Of a DNA stretch of 55,111 bases, positions 54,244 to 55,111 are shown piece after piece (the stretch's first letter is position 1; each line of letters starts with the position of its first letter). The stretch covers positions 1 to 55,111 of IMG/VR virus record IMGVR_UViG_3300043777_000051; one strand, 5' to 3'. Below the pieces are notes generated by a model. It ran no database searches, was not told the origin of the DNA, and was given only the letters and a program-made list of their open reading frames with translations. A program made the translations under genes and the position numbers. Source of the stretch: a virus.

Positions 54244-54507
54244 TTACTTCCTCATCAACTCGGCTCTGCTTTCAGCCCTGTTCCTATTCTCCGCCGCTCT
54301 GGCAACGAACTCCACGGCCCCGCGACACTGCCGTTCCTTTTGGCTAGGTAACACTTCCCCATCATCATCGAAGGTCGTAGTCTTGTGGCACGGAAAGTAA
54401 CCACCCTGCCAGATTGATTGGCAGATTTCAGTAAAGCGTCCCGGCCTCAAGCTGTTACGCATGTGCCGTTGCGCCTTAGAACTCCCGAACGGGCAATCCG
54501 CGCACAT
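54244..54507 (-). CDS. Cys-containing small protein
   Basis: 87 residues. CADCPFG and an FPCHKTTTF segment suggest a Zn or Fe-S site at the N-terminus; Arg/Glu-rich C-terminus. Similar to small phage proteins with CxxCPF starts. Unknown function. Confidence 0.6.
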   Translation of the reverse strand: MCADCPFGSSKAQRHMRNSLRPGRFTEICQSIWQGGYFPCHKTTTFDDDGEVLPSQKERQCRGAVEFVARAAENRNRAESRAELMRK

Positions 54508-54516
54508 CTATCAACA

Positions 54517-54702
54517 TCAGAACCAAAACAGCCGCACCAGCACAATAACGAGCATCAGGGCCATTGCACCCACACAGCCCCAGCCGATTCCGGCCCACAG
54601 TTTTCCCGACACCACGGGCTGAATTGGAGTACGGCGCATCTTTTCCCAAAGGTCGTCAATTTCAACATCTGTAAGCAATTCAGGACGAGGCGCTTTAGGC
54701 AT
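54517..54702 (-). CDS. Single-pass membrane protein
   Basis: 61 residues from ATG 54702, overlapping the upstream TAA. Soluble helix (LLTDVEIDDLWEKMRRTPIQ), then one membrane helix (WGCVGAMALMLVIVLVRLFW). Early operon. Possibly host takeover at the membrane. Confidence 0.6.
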   Translation of the reverse strand: MPKAPRPELLTDVEIDDLWEKMRRTPIQPVVSGKLWAGIGWGCVGAMALMLVIVLVRLFWF

Positions 54703-55015
54703 CGAAGTAGTCCTCATGCTTCGGGCACAGCGCAATACCATTTACGGGCTTGGCTGGTTTTCCACAGGGATAACCGCCATTACAAACACCGGGGCGAGTC
54801 TCAGGAGATTCGTAGGCGCAACCTAACGGAACTATGGATTCCTCGCGGATGATTTCCTCCATCAATTCGCCCAGCAGATACCACGCCTGAGCTTTGCCGG
54901 GTGTCATTTCGCCGTCGCAAAGATGGGAACGGGCGCTGCCCAGAAGCAAATAAGGGTCGGGTTGCCGCTCTGCGTCGATTACTGCCTGCTCCAGTGGAGT
55001 TGGTTCGGTATACAT
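54695..55015 (-). CDS. Hypothetical early protein crossing the circle junction region
   Basis: 106 residues. GGAGGCAACC precedes ATG 55015. Helical N-terminus, then CAYESPETRPGVCNGGYPCG, KPAKPVNGIALCPKH: a Cys/His cluster likely binding Zn. Its first codons are repeated at 1-31 because of the terminal overlap. Confidence 0.65.
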   Translation of the reverse strand: MYTEPTPLEQAVIDAERQPDPYLLLGSARSHLCDGEMTPGKAQAWYLLGELMEEIIREESIVPLGCAYESPETRPGVCNGGYPCGKPAKPVNGIALCPKHEDYFDA

Positions 55016-55111
55016 GGTTGCCTCCTATGGCAAATTTTTCCCTTCAATGACTCGGCTTTCCAGTTTCCCAAGACAGACTTCGCCGCACACGGGAAAGTAA
55101 TTTGCTTTCAA
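54985..55111. repeat. Terminal direct repeat, right copy
   Basis: Exact copy of bases 1-127. It should be collapsed to one copy when the genome is drawn as a 54,984-bp circle. Confidence 0.95.

Overview
The window is one complete, circular, tailed-phage genome. The first 127 bases recur exactly as the last 127 (54985-55111), the signature of an assembled circle, so the unique length is 54,984 bp. A large terminase, portal, scaffold, major capsid protein, a portal-proximal adaptor and a string of probable internal virion (ejection) proteins, with no tape-measure gene, point to a short-tailed (podovirus-like) Caudoviricetes member. Several proteins are of a style I associate with soil Acidobacteriota: choice-of-anchor-D/ASH repeats, huge Gly/Ser/Thr-rich exported proteins, and membrane proteins at 45.2 and 48.0 kb. 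That host is an inference, not proven. No integrase and no endolysin were recognised.

Layout. (1) A divergent control region (about 505-603) fires left and right. (2) Rightward arm 604-7556: many small, ATGA-coupled, often Cys-rich accessory genes, an HNH/NinG-like nuclease, a Tat-signal protein, a modular Cys-rich 548-residue protein, and a C5-cytosine methyltransferase whose motifs are spread over two reading frames. (3) A 32-kb leftward late operon (39784 down to 7536). In transcription order it carries an Ig-like protein, small genes, a GT-A glycosyltransferase, TerL, portal, very short Arg/Lys-rich peptides around the capsid genes, scaffold, MCP, adaptor, tail/stabilisation protein, ejection proteins, and then an unusual set of exported proteins (three large signal-peptide proteins, one with a glycoside-hydrolase domain, plus a collagen-like membrane protein) and small membrane proteins that may be the lysis set. 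(4) An accessory island (about 39.8-50.2 kb): three ISXO2/IS1595-type transposase genes (one truncated), small basic 'F..L..P' proteins, an Abi_2 (AbiF-like) gene behind an abiF-like RNA hairpin, a class II tRNA with UAU anticodon, long non-coding stretches full of stable hairpins, an RHH regulator with nearby inverted repeats, and recombination scars. (5) A leftward early/replication operon running from 504 through the circle junction to about 50.0 kb: small Zn-knuckle proteins, ERF-type annealing protein, YqaJ-type exonuclease, a winged-helix ORF, and a replication-initiator-like protein preceded by a strong predicted H-type pseudoknot.

How it fits together. The early leftward operon supplies recombination and replication; the rightward arm supplies host-takeover and modification genes; the late operon builds the virion. 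The island carries defence and mobile genes plus probable structured RNAs. The most unusual items are the hairpin-dense non-coding tracts at 42.06-42.86 and 44.6-45.1 kb, the pseudoknot at 51390-51451, the two-frame methyltransferase, the exported-protein block, and the array of protamine-like mini-peptides.
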